Source: Salinibacterium sp. G-O1 (GTDB taxonomy: Bacteria; Actinomycetota; Actinomycetes; Actinomycetales; Microbacteriaceae). Taken from it: a DNA stretch of 64,000 nt. Position 1 is the first letter of the stretch. Each line of letters opens with the position of its first letter. A program made the translations under genes and the position numbers. The stretch is taken from assembly GCF_030063305.1 (NCBI RefSeq), contig NZ_JASISV010000001.1, forward strand, positions 992,001-1,056,000, given 5' to 3'. Under the pieces are notes generated by a model that worked only from the letters and a program-made list of their open reading frames with translations, was not told where the DNA came from and made no database searches. Positions 52,329 through 61,833 of the stretch are shown piece by piece.

Positions 52329-52862
52329 ATGCCGGACATTGAGTCCGAGTCGGGCCTCCTCGCGGATGCGCGAGGAGGCGACTCCCGAGCTTTCGATCTA
52401 CTGCTGGCGCGCCACCGGGACCGGCTCTGGGGCGTGTGCCTGCGTACTACGCGCAACCCCGCTGACGCGGAGGATGCCCTGCAGGATACCCTCATCGCGA
52501 TCTGGCAGAACCTCTCCAGATTTCGGGGCGACTCGAGCTTCGGCACGTGGATCTATCGGATCGCGGCCAATGCAGCCCTCACTGTGGTGCGTAAGCGCCG
52601 GGAGATCCCCGATGACGGCATCGAGATCGAGGACGATTCCCGTGATTTCGTCGACGCGTTGGCCGACCGGGATCGTGTGCAATTCGCGCTCATGAGTGTC
52701 GCCGAAGATTTCAGGGTCGCCCTCGTGCTTCGGGAGTACGGGCAGTTCAGCTACGAGGAGATCGCGCAGCATCAGGGAATATTAGTCGCCACCGTGAAGA
52801 CCCGCATCAGCCGCGCCAGAGCAGCAGTGGCCGCCGCCATGCTTGAACAGGTCGACAATTAG
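52329..52862 (+). CDS. ECF-family RNA polymerase sigma factor
   Basis: The 177-residue protein has AAGGGAG RBS 5-6 nt before ATG. Region 2 is DALQDTLIAIWQNLSRFRG and FGTWIYRIAANAAL; region 4 is QFSYEEIAQHQGILVATVKT, followed by the HTH end. No anti-sigma gene adjoins it: the next gene, kgd, is convergent. It is divergent from the dynamin/Hsp70 operon, whose promoter block is shared with the repeat-protein gene at 44120. The sigma gene itself lacks a GGGAAC block upstream, so it is not obviously autoregulated. Control may involve an operon-encoded membrane protein. Confidence 0.88.
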   Translation: MPDIESESGLLADARGGDSRAFDLLLARHRDRLWGVCLRTTRNPADAEDALQDTLIAIWQNLSRFRGDSSFGTWIYRIAANAALTVVRKRREIPDDGIEIEDDSRDFVDALADRDRVQFALMSVAEDFRVALVLREYGQFSYEEIAQHQGILVATVKTRISRARAAVAAAMLEQVDN

Positions 52863-52901
52863 CGCGAGCGCGCACAGCAGAAAATGCCATGCGGCTCGCG
52901 C
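52862..52901. terminator. Possible bidirectional hairpin between sigma gene and kgd
   Basis: GCGCGAGC (52862-52869) and GCTCGCGC (52894-52901) are exact 8-bp inverted repeats with a 24-nt loop, in the 46-bp convergent gap. There is no T run. Weak evidence. Confidence 0.35.
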
Positions 52902-52908
52902 CCTTCGA

Positions 52909-55900
52909 CTACAGGGCGAGCGCCCGCTCGATCAGTTCTGCCTGCTCCTGTGCGCTGCGCTTGGACGATCCGGTCGCGGGGGATGCCGAGGCCCTCCGGG
53001 ATGCCACCTTGACGGTGCGTCCCTTCAGGTAGCGCGCGAGCTCGAGGCAGATGAACGGCCACGCGCCCTGGTTCTCGGGCTCATCCTGCGTCCAGACGAT
53101 ATCCGCGTCAGGGTAGTTACCGAGCGCGGCGTTGATCTCCTGGATGGGCAGCGGGTAGAACTGCTCGAGGCGAACCACAGCGATCGACTTCTCTTCACGC
53201 TTGTCCAGCTCGGCGATGATGTCGTAGTAGATCTTCCCGGAGGTGAGCACCACACGCTTGACCGACGACTTGTCGTCGATCCTCTTGTCATCCAGCACAG
53301 GCTCGAAGCGGCCCTGAGTGAAGTCGCTGAGTTCGCTCGTTGCGCCGCGCAGTCGCAGCATCGCCTTCGGTGTGAAAACGATGAGCGGCCGACGAGGTCG
53401 CATGTAGGCCTGGCGGCGCAGCAGGTGGAAGTATGACGCCGGGGTCGACGGTCGCGCGACGGTCATGTTGTTCTCGGCGCACATCTGCAGGTAGCGCTCG
53501 ATACGAGCAGACGAATGGTCTGGCCCCTGGCCCTCGTAGCCGTGCGGCAGCAGCAGGACAACGCTGGAGCGCTGGCTCCACTTCTGCTCTGCACTGGCGA
53601 TGAACTCGTCGATGACGGTCTGGGCGCCGTTGGCAAAGTCCCCGAACTGCGCCTCCCAGAGCACGAGGGCGTCCGGTCGTTCGACCGAGTAGCCGTACTC
53701 GAACCCGAGGGCGGCGTACTCGCTGAGCAGGGAATCGTAGATCCACAGTCTCGCCTGCGACTCGGAGAGGTTGAGCAGGGGCAGCCATTCTTGGCCGTTC
53801 TCACGGTCGTGCAGCACGGCGTGGCGCTGAACGAATGTGCCGCGCCTGGTGTCCTGGCCGACCATGCGCACGGGAGTTCCCTCGAGAAGCACCGAGCCGA
53901 GCGCGAACAGCTCGCCCATTGCCCAGTCGACAGAACCATTGCGGCTCATCTCGAAACGCTTCTTGAGCAGCGCCTGCAGCTTGTTGTGAACGGTGAATCC
54001 GGCTGGCGGGTTCGCGTGGGCGTCTCCGATCAGGTGGATGACGGCCTCGGCCACCCCGGTGGTCGCGGGTTCGCCCGCGGCCTCTTCGCGCTGCGAGGCA
54101 GGCTGGGCGAGATCTCCTGCCGGTGTTCCGTCGCTGGTGATGACCGGCATGGAGCCGGTCTGCGCGGCGTGCGTCTCGGCGAACGCGCGCTCCAGGCGAT
54201 CCTGGAAGTCCTGGTGGCTCGCCTCGTACTCTTCCTGGGTGATGTCGCCACGTCCGACGAGCCCTTCGGTGTACAGGGTCCTGACCGAGCGCTTGGCTTC
54301 GATGAGGTTGTACATAAGTGGCTGGGTCATCGACGGGTCGTCGCCCTCGTTGTGCCCGCGCCTGCGGTAACAGACCAGGTCGATCACAACGTCACGATGG
54401 AACTGCTGGCGATAGGCGAACGCGAGCTCAGCCACGCGAACGACAGCCTCCGGGTCATCGCCATTGACATGGAAGATCGGCGCCTGGATGGTCTTGGCCA
54501 CATCGGTGGAGTACGTCGACGTGTGACCTTCGGCCGGCGGGGTGGTGAACCCAACCTGGTTGTTGATGTTCACGTGGACGGTTCCGCCGGTGCGGTACGC
54601 GCGAAGCTGCGACATCTGCAGAATCTCGACGACGATTCCCTGGCCAGACATTGCGGCGTCGCCGTGAACCATGATCGGCAGCACGGTGTACGAGCCGACC
54701 GGGCGGCGGTCCTGCTTGGCGCGAACGATGCCTTCGAGCACGCCGTCGACGGCCTCGAGGTGCGACGGGTTCGCCGCGAGGTAGACGGGGATCTGCTTGC
54801 CTGTGGCGCTCGTGAACGTTCCCTCGGTGCCGAGGTGGTACTTCACGTCACCGGAGCCCTGCACGGTGCGTGGGTCCTGGGTGCCTTCGAACTCACGGAA
54901 GATCTGCCCGTACGTCTTGCCAGCGATGTTGGTGAGAACGCTGAGTCGACCGCGGTGGGCCATGCCGATGGCGACCTCTTCGAGGTTGTCTTCTGCGGCC
55001 TTCTGGATGACGGCATCCAGCAAGGCAATGGTCGACTCGCCGCCTTCGAGGCTGAAGCGCTTCTGGCCGACGTACTTTGTCTGCAGGAAGGTCTCGAAGG
55101 CTTCGGCCTCGTTGAGCTTGCCCAGGATTCGCATCTGGTCATCGTGGCTGGGCTTGGAGTACGGCTTCTCGACGTGCTCCTGAATCCAGCGCCGCTGTTC
55201 CGGGTCCTGGATGTGCATGTACTCGATGCCGACCGTGCGGCAGTATGCGTCGCGCAGCATGCCGAGGATGTCGCGCAGCAACGCAGACCGCCTGCCGCCG
55301 AAACCGCCGGTGACGAACTCGCGATCCAGATCCCAGAAGGTCAGGCCGTGGCTCGAGATGTCGAGGTCGGGGTGCGAGCGCTGACGATACTCGAGGGGAT
55401 CGGTGTCGGCCATCAGGTGACCACGCACGCGGAACGAGTTGATGAGCTCCTGTACGCGGGCGACCTTGCCGACGCTGTCCGCGGTGTCGACGTTAATGTC
55501 TGCGGCCCAGTGGATCGGGTCGTACGGGATGCGCAGTGCGGCGAAGATGTCTTCGTAGAAGTGGTTCTCGCCGATGAGGCGTTCGTGAATCTTCTTGAGG
55601 AACTCACCGGAGCCTGCGCCCTGGATGACGCGGTGGTCGTAGGTGCTCGTGAGTGTGATGGTCTTGCCGATGGCCAGTTCGGACAGGGTCTTGGGGCTCG
55701 CCCCCTGGAACTGGGCGGGGTACTCGAGCGCTCCGGCGCCCACGATCGTTCCGGCGCCACGCATGAGGCGGGGTACCGAATGCTCGGTGCCGATGCCGCC
55801 CGGGTTTGTCAGCGAGATGGTGTTTCCCGCGTAGTCGGCGCCCGTGAGCTTGTTTGCGCGACCGCGGGCCACGACGTCTTCGTAGGCGACGAGGAACTCG

Positions 55901-56721
55901 CCGAAGCCCATGGTGTCTGCTCGCTTGATGCCGGGAACGACGAGCGAGCGGGTGCCATCCGGCTTAGGGATGTCGATCGCGATACCGAGGTTGATGTGGG
56001 CCGGTGTGACGACTGACGGCTTGCCCTCGGGCTCGTCGTAGTAGACGTTCTGGCTCGGGAACTCCTTGAGCGTCTGCACGATCGCCCACGCGATCAGGTG
56101 GGTGAACGACACCTTGCCGCCGCGGGCACGCTTGAGATGGTTGTTGATGACAATGCGGTTGTCGATCATCAGCTTCGCCGGGATGGTGCGCACACTCGTG
56201 GCGGTCGGCACGGTGAGGCTGGAGTCCATGTTGGACGCGAGCGCCTTCGACGCGCCCTTCAGAGCAGCAACAGTGTTCTCGGCCTCTGCGGGCGCGGCTG
56301 ACGGCGCTGCCGATGGCGCCTCTGCCGGGATCGGCTGTGGCTTGGCCTGCACCGAGGTCGTCTTCGCGACGGGCTGGCTGCCCGTGGGCGGGTTGGCTGA
56401 GCCAGGCTCGGCAGGTGCTTCCGGGGCGCTTCCAGTCACCGTAGCGGCCATGGGGGCTTCGCTGCCGCCTGGTGTCGCTGCGGGTTGTGCCGTGGCACCC
56501 GCGGCGGCGTCCGCTTCTGAGGTGACGGTGCTGTGGTAATTCTCCAGCACTGGCCACCAGCTCTTGTCGACCAGGTTCTTGTCTTGCACGTATAGCTCGT
56601 ACATCTCGTCAACGAGCCATTCGTTGGCTCCGAATTCGCCCGAGGAGTCACCCTCCGGTGCGATTCCGGTCACTTGGCTTGACACGGCTGACCGCCCACT
56701 TTCGCTTCTATTTGAGGTCAT
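52909..56721 (-). CDS. kgd: Multifunctional 2-oxoglutarate decarboxylase/dehydrogenase E1-E2 (Kgd)
   Basis: The protein has 1270 residues from ATG 56721 (GTG 56748 would add nine). A short N-terminal E1-like segment (ANEWLVDEMYELY) is followed by an Ala/Pro linker. Next comes an acyltransferase domain with DHRVIQGAG and then the thiamine-diphosphate E1 domain with AVDGVLEGIVRAK, VHGDAAMSGQGI and HYRRRGHNEGDD-like CYRRRGHNEGDD. This is the mycobacterial Kgd/SucA fusion that converts 2-oxoglutarate to succinate semialdehyde or, with Lpd and lipoyl E2, succinyl-CoA. No lipoyl domain is present. A palindrome (56731-56748) lies just upstream. Confidence 0.94.
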   Translation of the reverse strand: MTSNRSESGRSAVSSQVTGIAPEGDSSGEFGANEWLVDEMYELYVQDKNLVDKSWWPVLENYHSTVTSEADAAAGATAQPAATPGGSEAPMAATVTGSAPEAPAEPGSANPPTGSQPVAKTTSVQAKPQPIPAEAPSAAPSAAPAEAENTVAALKGASKALASNMDSSLTVPTATSVRTIPAKLMIDNRIVINNHLKRARGGKVSFTHLIAWAIVQTLKEFPSQNVYYDEPEGKPSVVTPAHINLGIAIDIPKPDGTRSLVVPGIKRADTMGFGEFLVAYEDVVARGRANKLTGADYAGNTISLTNPGGIGTEHSVPRLMRGAGTIVGAGALEYPAQFQGASPKTLSELAIGKTITLTSTYDHRVIQGAGSGEFLKKIHERLIGENHFYEDIFAALRIPYDPIHWAADINVDTADSVGKVARVQELINSFRVRGHLMADTDPLEYRQRSHPDLDISSHGLTFWDLDREFVTGGFGGRRSALLRDILGMLRDAYCRTVGIEYMHIQDPEQRRWIQEHVEKPYSKPSHDDQMRILGKLNEAEAFETFLQTKYVGQKRFSLEGGESTIALLDAVIQKAAEDNLEEVAIGMAHRGRLSVLTNIAGKTYGQIFREFEGTQDPRTVQGSGDVKYHLGTEGTFTSATGKQIPVYLAANPSHLEAVDGVLEGIVRAKQDRRPVGSYTVLPIMVHGDAAMSGQGIVVEILQMSQLRAYRTGGTVHVNINNQVGFTTPPAEGHTSTYSTDVAKTIQAPIFHVNGDDPEAVVRVAELAFAYRQQFHRDVVIDLVCYRRRGHNEGDDPSMTQPLMYNLIEAKRSVRTLYTEGLVGRGDITQEEYEASHQDFQDRLERAFAETHAAQTGSMPVITSDGTPAGDLAQPASQREEAAGEPATTGVAEAVIHLIGDAHANPPAGFTVHNKLQALLKKRFEMSRNGSVDWAMGELFALGSVLLEGTPVRMVGQDTRRGTFVQRHAVLHDRENGQEWLPLLNLSESQARLWIYDSLLSEYAALGFEYGYSVERPDALVLWEAQFGDFANGAQTVIDEFIASAEQKWSQRSSVVLLLPHGYEGQGPDHSSARIERYLQMCAENNMTVARPSTPASYFHLLRRQAYMRPRRPLIVFTPKAMLRLRGATSELSDFTQGRFEPVLDDKRIDDKSSVKRVVLTSGKIYYDIIAELDKREEKSIAVVRLEQFYPLPIQEINAALGNYPDADIVWTQDEPENQGAWPFICLELARYLKGRTVKVASRRASASPATGSSKRSAQEQAELIERALAL

Positions 56722-56730
56722 AATCCAGGG

Positions 56731-56748
56731 GTGCTCAACGTGGAGCAC
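56731..56748. promoter_or_regulatory. Palindrome upstream of kgd
   Basis: GTGCTC-AACGTG-GAGCAC has perfect 6-bp arms and sits 10 bp upstream of the kgd ATG on the minus strand. It could be an operator or a 5'-UTR hairpin. It overlaps an alternative GTG start of kgd. Confidence 0.35.
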
Positions 56749-56818
56749 ACCGCGACAAGCTTAATCTGTTTTTCCCGGTGCCCGCTGACCCGAATGGGAG
56801 GGGTCTAGCGTTATATTC

Positions 56819-58258
56819 ATGCAATTTTACGAAACCACGCCTGCGCATGACCTCACATACTCGGATGTGTTCCTCGTGCCGTCGCGATCTGCGGTCGGCA
56901 GCAGGCTTGACGTTTCGCTGGCACCCCAGGACGGCAGCGCCGCGACGATCCCCATCGTGTCGGCGAACATGAACTCCGTCACCGGGCCGCGCCTGGCAGC
57001 GACCCTCGCTCGGCGTGGCGGGTTGGGCGTGCTTCCGCAGGACATGCACCTTCAGGACATGGATGCCGCGATCCGCTGGGTGAAATCGCAACCCATCGCT
57101 TTTGACGCGGCCGTCAGCCTTGCGCCGCACGACACCGTCGCGACGGCTCTCTCGCAGTTGCTGCCCACATCCGGACACGGCATCGTCATTCACGATCAGG
57201 ATGGGGTGTTTCTCGGCGTGATTCCTGCGGAGCGGCTCGCTCACGCGCTTCCGGAGGCGCCACTCGGCGATCTGCTGGGCGGCGCGCTGGCGTCGATCGA
57301 TATCGACGAGATCGATGGACCGAGGGCCGCGTTCGACCTCATGGTGGAGGCAGACATCGACTTCGCGCCGATCATGCACAACGGCACCGTGGTGGGAACG
57401 CTCAGCCGCACCGGGGCTCTTCGCTCGACTCTCTACTCGCCGGCCCTCGACTCTCTCGGTCGCCTCTCGGTTGCTGCCGCGGTCGGGATAAACGGTGATG
57501 TCGCCGGCAAGGCGAGCGCACTCGCCGAGGCCGGTGCAGATGTGATCGTCATCGACACGGCCCACGGGCACCAGGACGGCATGGTGCGAGCCATTGCCGC
57601 TGTCGCCGCGCTCGACCTCGGTCTGCCCATCGTGGCGGGCAACGTGGTGTCGGCCGCGGGGGTGCGTGATCTGGTTGGTGCTGGGGCGACCATCATCAAG
57701 GTCGGGGTGGGGCCGGGGGCGATGTGCACCACTCGCATGATGACGGCGGTGGGCCGCCCGCAGTTCTCCGCCGTTCTGGAAACCGCAACCGAGGCGACAA
57801 AACTCGGGGCTCACGTGTGGGCAGACGGCGGTGTGCGATACCCGCGTGACGTCGCGCTGGCACTTGCGGCGGGCGCGGCATCCGTCATGATCGGTTCCTG
57901 GTTCGCCGGCACCATCGAAGCGCCGGGCACGCTTGCGCGGGACGATGATGGCCGCGCCTACAAGGAGAGCTGGGGCATGGCGTCGACGAAGGCCGTGCGT
58001 GAGCGTTTCGACAGGCTCGATGCCTACGAGCTGGCCCGCAAGACCCTCTTTGCCGAAGGAATCTCGAGCTCCAGGATCTATCTCGACCCGCTGCGCCCGT
58101 CACTCGAAGACCTGATCGACATGATCACCTCGGGGGTGCGCAGCTCCCTGAGCTACGCGGGAGCCACCACCCTCGCCGAGTTCCGCGACCGAGCGCTCGT
58201 GGGCATCCAGTCTGCCGCCGGATACGAGGAGGGCAAGGCGCTGCCCGTCAGCTGGTAG
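56819..58258 (+). CDS. guaB1: GuaB1-family GMP reductase
   Basis: The 479-residue IMPDH/GMPR-fold barrel has CBS domains inserted at about residues 95-205 and the catalytic Cys loop GPGAMCTTRMMTAVGRP (Cys about 303). GuaB1 of mycobacteria is a GMP reductase that converts GMP to IMP with NADPH. The Thr-Thr-Arg context and the retained CBS domain match that group rather than IMP dehydrogenase GuaB2. ATG 56819 lies 7 nt after a TAGCGT box (56806-56811), suggesting a leaderless mRNA. Divergent from kgd. Confidence 0.9.
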   Translation: MQFYETTPAHDLTYSDVFLVPSRSAVGSRLDVSLAPQDGSAATIPIVSANMNSVTGPRLAATLARRGGLGVLPQDMHLQDMDAAIRWVKSQPIAFDAAVSLAPHDTVATALSQLLPTSGHGIVIHDQDGVFLGVIPAERLAHALPEAPLGDLLGGALASIDIDEIDGPRAAFDLMVEADIDFAPIMHNGTVVGTLSRTGALRSTLYSPALDSLGRLSVAAAVGINGDVAGKASALAEAGADVIVIDTAHGHQDGMVRAIAAVAALDLGLPIVAGNVVSAAGVRDLVGAGATIIKVGVGPGAMCTTRMMTAVGRPQFSAVLETATEATKLGAHVWADGGVRYPRDVALALAAGAASVMIGSWFAGTIEAPGTLARDDDGRAYKESWGMASTKAVRERFDRLDAYELARKTLFAEGISSSRIYLDPLRPSLEDLIDMITSGVRSSLSYAGATTLAEFRDRALVGIQSAAGYEEGKALPVSW

Positions 58259-58353
58259 ACGGCAAAACATCGCATCGGATGCCGCTGTTTCACCGGTACA
58301 CTTGGACGAATAATGGACGACCCTCCCAGTAGCCGCCCTCACGTTGGTCTCGC

Positions 58354-59679
58354 ATGAATGAACTGATCCTTCTCGGGGTCGGCATCTTGCTCACTATCGG
58401 CACCGGATTCTTCGTCGCCTCGGAGTTCGCGCTCGTGAACCTCGATCGATCAGATCTTGAGTCTCGCGAGGGTCGCGGTGAGCGCGGACTCGGCATCGTG
58501 ATCTCTGCGCTCAAGAAGACCTCGACCCACCTGTCGAGTGCCCAGCTGGGCATCACCCTGACGACTCTGCTCACGGGTTACACGCTCGAGCCCGCCTTCA
58601 GCGTGTTCCTGACGCCGGTGTTCGCGGGATTCCTGCCGGATGGCGTCGTCCCGATCGTGACGACGATCATCGCGATCAGCATCGCGACGCTGTTGTCGAT
58701 GATCATCGGTGAACTCGTGCCGAAGAACCTCGCCCTCGCCGTGCCTCGGGCGACCGCCAAAATCGTTGTTCCGTTCCAGGTGGTCTTCACTGCGGTATTC
58801 AAGCCGGCCGTCACAGTGCTCAACAACACGGCCAACGGCATCCTTCGCACGATCGGAATCGAGCCGAAGGAGGAGCTTTCCGGGGCTCGAACTGCCGAAG
58901 AACTGATCTCGCTCGTACGACGCTCGGCCAGCGAGGGAAGCCTCGATCGTGACACGGCAACCCTGCTTGCCCGAACGCTGGCCTTCGCTGATCACACCGC
59001 GCAGGATGTCATGACTCCCCGACCGAGGCTCGCGAGCATCGACCGCACAGACTCCGCGCAGGACGTCATCGACCTCGCGCGCCGCACCGGTTTTTCGCGA
59101 TTCCCCGTGCTGGACGACAGCATCGACGACGTGGTCGGGTTCGTTCACGTCAAGCAGGCCGTTGCCGTTCCGCGAAAGAAGCGATCAAAGGTTCCGGTAT
59201 CTGCCCTCCAGTCAGACGCGCTCAGGGTGCCCGAGACGATGAAGCTGGATTCGTTGCTCTCTGAGCTCAGGGGTCGCGGATACCAGATGGCCGTCGTGCT
59301 CGACGAGTACGGCGGAACCGCGGGGGTGGCCACCCTGGAAGACCTCGTCGAGGAGCTCGTCGGTGAAGTGTCCGATGAGCACGATCGCACGAAGGCCGAC
59401 GTTGTGCGCTCCCGGGATTGGTTCACCTTCCCCGGCATTCTCCGGCCAGACGAGCTGCTCGAACGCACCTCGGTCGTGGTTCCCGAGGAGGGGCCGTACG
59501 AGACCGTGGCGGGGTGGCTGATGAGTGAACTTGGCCGCTTACCGAAGGTGGGGGACACCATCGAGATCGATGCAGGAGTGTTCCGCATCGAGCGACTCGA
59601 TGGGCGCCGCATCGACCGCGTGCGCTACACGCCGGCCCCGGCCGAAGATATGGCCAAAACAGACCGGAGTGACTCCTGA
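58354..59679 (+). CDS. CNNM/HlyC-CorC family transporter with CBS pair
   Basis: The 441-residue protein has an N-terminal DUF21 membrane domain with three or four helices and GVFIIGELVPKNLALA-like MIIGELVPKNLALAVPR. A CBS pair covers residues about 215-340, and a C-terminal CorC/HlyC acidic domain begins near VRSRDWFTFPGI. Family members mediate Mg2+ or other divalent efflux or transport at the membrane and are not haemolysins. It overlaps its paralogue by one base (TGATG), so the two form an operon and probably a heteromer. Confidence 0.88.
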   Translation: MNELILLGVGILLTIGTGFFVASEFALVNLDRSDLESREGRGERGLGIVISALKKTSTHLSSAQLGITLTTLLTGYTLEPAFSVFLTPVFAGFLPDGVVPIVTTIIAISIATLLSMIIGELVPKNLALAVPRATAKIVVPFQVVFTAVFKPAVTVLNNTANGILRTIGIEPKEELSGARTAEELISLVRRSASEGSLDRDTATLLARTLAFADHTAQDVMTPRPRLASIDRTDSAQDVIDLARRTGFSRFPVLDDSIDDVVGFVHVKQAVAVPRKKRSKVPVSALQSDALRVPETMKLDSLLSELRGRGYQMAVVLDEYGGTAGVATLEDLVEELVGEVSDEHDRTKADVVRSRDWFTFPGILRPDELLERTSVVVPEEGPYETVAGWLMSELGRLPKVGDTIEIDAGVFRIERLDGRRIDRVRYTPAPAEDMAKTDRSDS

Positions 59680-60713
59680 TGGACGTATGGGGAATCGTTT
59701 GGCTGTTTGTTCTGCTGGCGGTGAATGCCTTCTTCGTTGCCGCGGAATTCGCGGTGATTTCGGCGAGGCGCTCGCAGATCGAACCGAAGGCCGAAGCAGG
59801 GTCGAGGTCAGCCAAGACCGCTCTGTGGGCGATGGAGCACGCCACCCTCATGCTCGCGGCGTGCCAGCTGGGCATCACCGTGGCGTCACTGCTGATCCTG
59901 AACGTGTCAGAGCCGGCAATCCATCACCTGCTCGAGATACCGCTGGCGCTCACCGGTCTTCCCGAAGAGGTGATCGGTACCATCGCCTTCATCATTGCGC
60001 TGCTACTCGTGTCGTTCCTTCATGTGGTGCTCGGCGAGATGGTGCCCAAGAACATGTCGTTCTCCATCCCGGATCGGGCCGTGCTGATCCTCGCGCCGCC
60101 GCTCGTCTTCGTGGCGACGATCTTCCGTCCGATCATCGTCGCGCTCAACGCCATCGCGAACGGGATCCTGCGGCTGGTCGGAGTGCAACCGAAGAGTGAG
60201 GCGAACAGCGTGTTCACCCTCGACGAGGTGGCGACGATTGCCGCGCAGTCGACCCGGGAGGGTGTGCTCACCGATGCGGGCGGCACGCTCAACGCCGCAT
60301 TCGAGTTCACCTCAAAAAAGGTTCAGGATGTCGCTATCGCGATGACCGCCATCGTGACGCTGCCCGAGGCTGCCGCTCCAGCCGACGTGGAGAAGGCCGT
60401 CGCGAGGCACGGTTTCTCGCGCTACATCCTCGTCAACGATGAGGGGGAGCCCACCGGCTACCTGCACCTTAAGGACGTCATCGGCGTGGAGGAAGACGAG
60501 TTCTTTCTGCCCGTATTGCCGAAGCGAATCCGACAGTTGATCTCGATCTACCGGGGATCCGACCTCGAGGATGCCCTCGCCACCATGCGCAGGTCAGGGG
60601 TGCACGTGGCTCGGGCGTTCGACGAGAGCGGTTCCACCCAGGGCGTGCTATTCCTCGAGGACATCATCGAGGAGCTCGTCGGCGAGGTCCAGGACGCGAC
60701 GCGGCGACGCTAG
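59679..60713 (+). CDS. CNNM-family transporter, shorter paralogue
   Basis: The 344-residue protein has the same DUF21 membrane domain (GEMVPKNMSFSIPDRAVLIL) and a CBS pair (VMT-like region VQDVAIAMTAIVTLP to VLFLEDIIEELVGEV), but stops without the CorC/HlyC C-terminal domain. The ATG overlaps the stop of the upstream paralogue. Tandem long/short CNNM pairs are frequent in actinobacteria. Likely forms a complex with the longer one for divalent cation transport. Confidence 0.88.
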   Translation: MDVWGIVWLFVLLAVNAFFVAAEFAVISARRSQIEPKAEAGSRSAKTALWAMEHATLMLAACQLGITVASLLILNVSEPAIHHLLEIPLALTGLPEEVIGTIAFIIALLLVSFLHVVLGEMVPKNMSFSIPDRAVLILAPPLVFVATIFRPIIVALNAIANGILRLVGVQPKSEANSVFTLDEVATIAAQSTREGVLTDAGGTLNAAFEFTSKKVQDVAIAMTAIVTLPEAAAPADVEKAVARHGFSRYILVNDEGEPTGYLHLKDVIGVEEDEFFLPVLPKRIRQLISIYRGSDLEDALATMRRSGVHVARAFDESGSTQGVLFLEDIIEELVGEVQDATRRR

Positions 60714-60753
60714 TTTCACCGCGGTCGCAGGCTCCCTCGGCGCTGGCACGTTT

Positions 60754-61833
60754 CTAGACGCTGTAGCGGGCCCTCTCGTATTGCGCCGGGTAATAGTCGA
60801 GCTCGACCCCGAGTTCGGCGGCGGCGCGCCACGCGAAGTGTGGGTCGCGCATCATCTCGCGACCCATCATCACGACATCGGCGCGCCCCGATTCGATGAT
60901 GTCGTTTGCCTGGCGTGCCTCGGTGATGAGCCCAACGGCACTCACCTGAGCATCGGCGTTCTCATGCACGAATTCGGCAAAGGGCACCTGGTAGCCGGGG
61001 CTGAGCGGGATCGTCGCCCCGCTCACCAGGCCGCCGGTCGAGATGTCGAAGAAGTCCGCCCCGGCGTCGCGCACCCAGCCCACGACGGTAGACGTCTGCT
61101 GCTCATCCCATCCGCCCTCCGCCCAGTCTGTGGCAGAGAAACGCACGAGGATCGGCACCTCGATGGCGACGGCGGCACGAATGGCGGTCACGATCTCCAC
61201 GAGCAGACGCGCACGGTTCTCGAGGCTGCCGCCGTACTCGTCGGTGCGCAGATTGGACAGGGGCGACAGGAACTGGTGCAGAAGATACCCGTGCGCCGCG
61301 TGGATCTCGAGCAACTGGAATCCTGCATCGATGGCGCGGTGGGCGCCCGCCACGAAGTCAGCCACGATTCCCGGCAGTTCGGCGGCATCAAGCGCGCGCG
61401 GTGTCTCGTAGCCCTCGAAGGCGATGGCGGAGGGGGCGACGGTCTGCCATCCGCCGTCGTCGACAGACCAGCTGCCGCGGTGGTGGTCCCACTGGCGAGC
61501 GGTGGATGCCTTGCGTCCGGCGTGGGCAAGCTGCATTCCTGCGACAGCGCCCTGAGACCTGATGAAGCTTGCGATGGGTGCCCAGCCATCGCGCTGCTCG
61601 TCGTTCCAGATGCCGGTGTCCTGCGGCGAGATCCGTCCGTCGGCGTTCACCGCGGTCGCCTCGGTCATCACCAGTCCTGCACCGCCGAGGGCGAATGAAC
61701 CGAGGTGCACGAGATGCCAGTTCGTGGGCACCCCATCCCTCTTCTCGACCGAGTATTGGCACAGGGGCGCAACCCAAAGTCGGTTGCGGAAGGTGGTGCC
61801 CCGAAGCGTGAGCGGGGAGAAGAGGGAGGTCAT
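60754..61833 (-). CDS. Old Yellow Enzyme-type NADPH:flavin oxidoreductase (YqjM-like)
   Basis: The 359-residue TIM barrel binds FMN and reduces activated C=C bonds of enones or nitro groups. Features: a thermophilic-like/YqjM Cys in PLCQYSVEKRDG, HLGSFALGGAGLVMTEATAV, then HAGRKAS and the substrate His pair in HAAHGYLLHQFLSP. The C-terminus has EMMRDPHFAWRAAAELG. It overlaps the HAD gene by 4 bases. Convergent with the CNNM genes. Confidence 0.92.
   Translation of the reverse strand: MTSLFSPLTLRGTTFRNRLWVAPLCQYSVEKRDGVPTNWHLVHLGSFALGGAGLVMTEATAVNADGRISPQDTGIWNDEQRDGWAPIASFIRSQGAVAGMQLAHAGRKASTARQWDHHRGSWSVDDGGWQTVAPSAIAFEGYETPRALDAAELPGIVADFVAGAHRAIDAGFQLLEIHAAHGYLLHQFLSPLSNLRTDEYGGSLENRARLLVEIVTAIRAAVAIEVPILVRFSATDWAEGGWDEQQTSTVVGWVRDAGADFFDISTGGLVSGATIPLSPGYQVPFAEFVHENADAQVSAVGLITEARQANDIIESGRADVVMMGREMMRDPHFAWRAAAELGVELDYYPAQYERARYSV

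Noticed and set aside
53515-56016. 833-codon plus-strand open frame
   Set aside because: It is antisense to kgd; the codon bias of a GC-rich gene keeps the opposite strand open. No motifs and no RBS.
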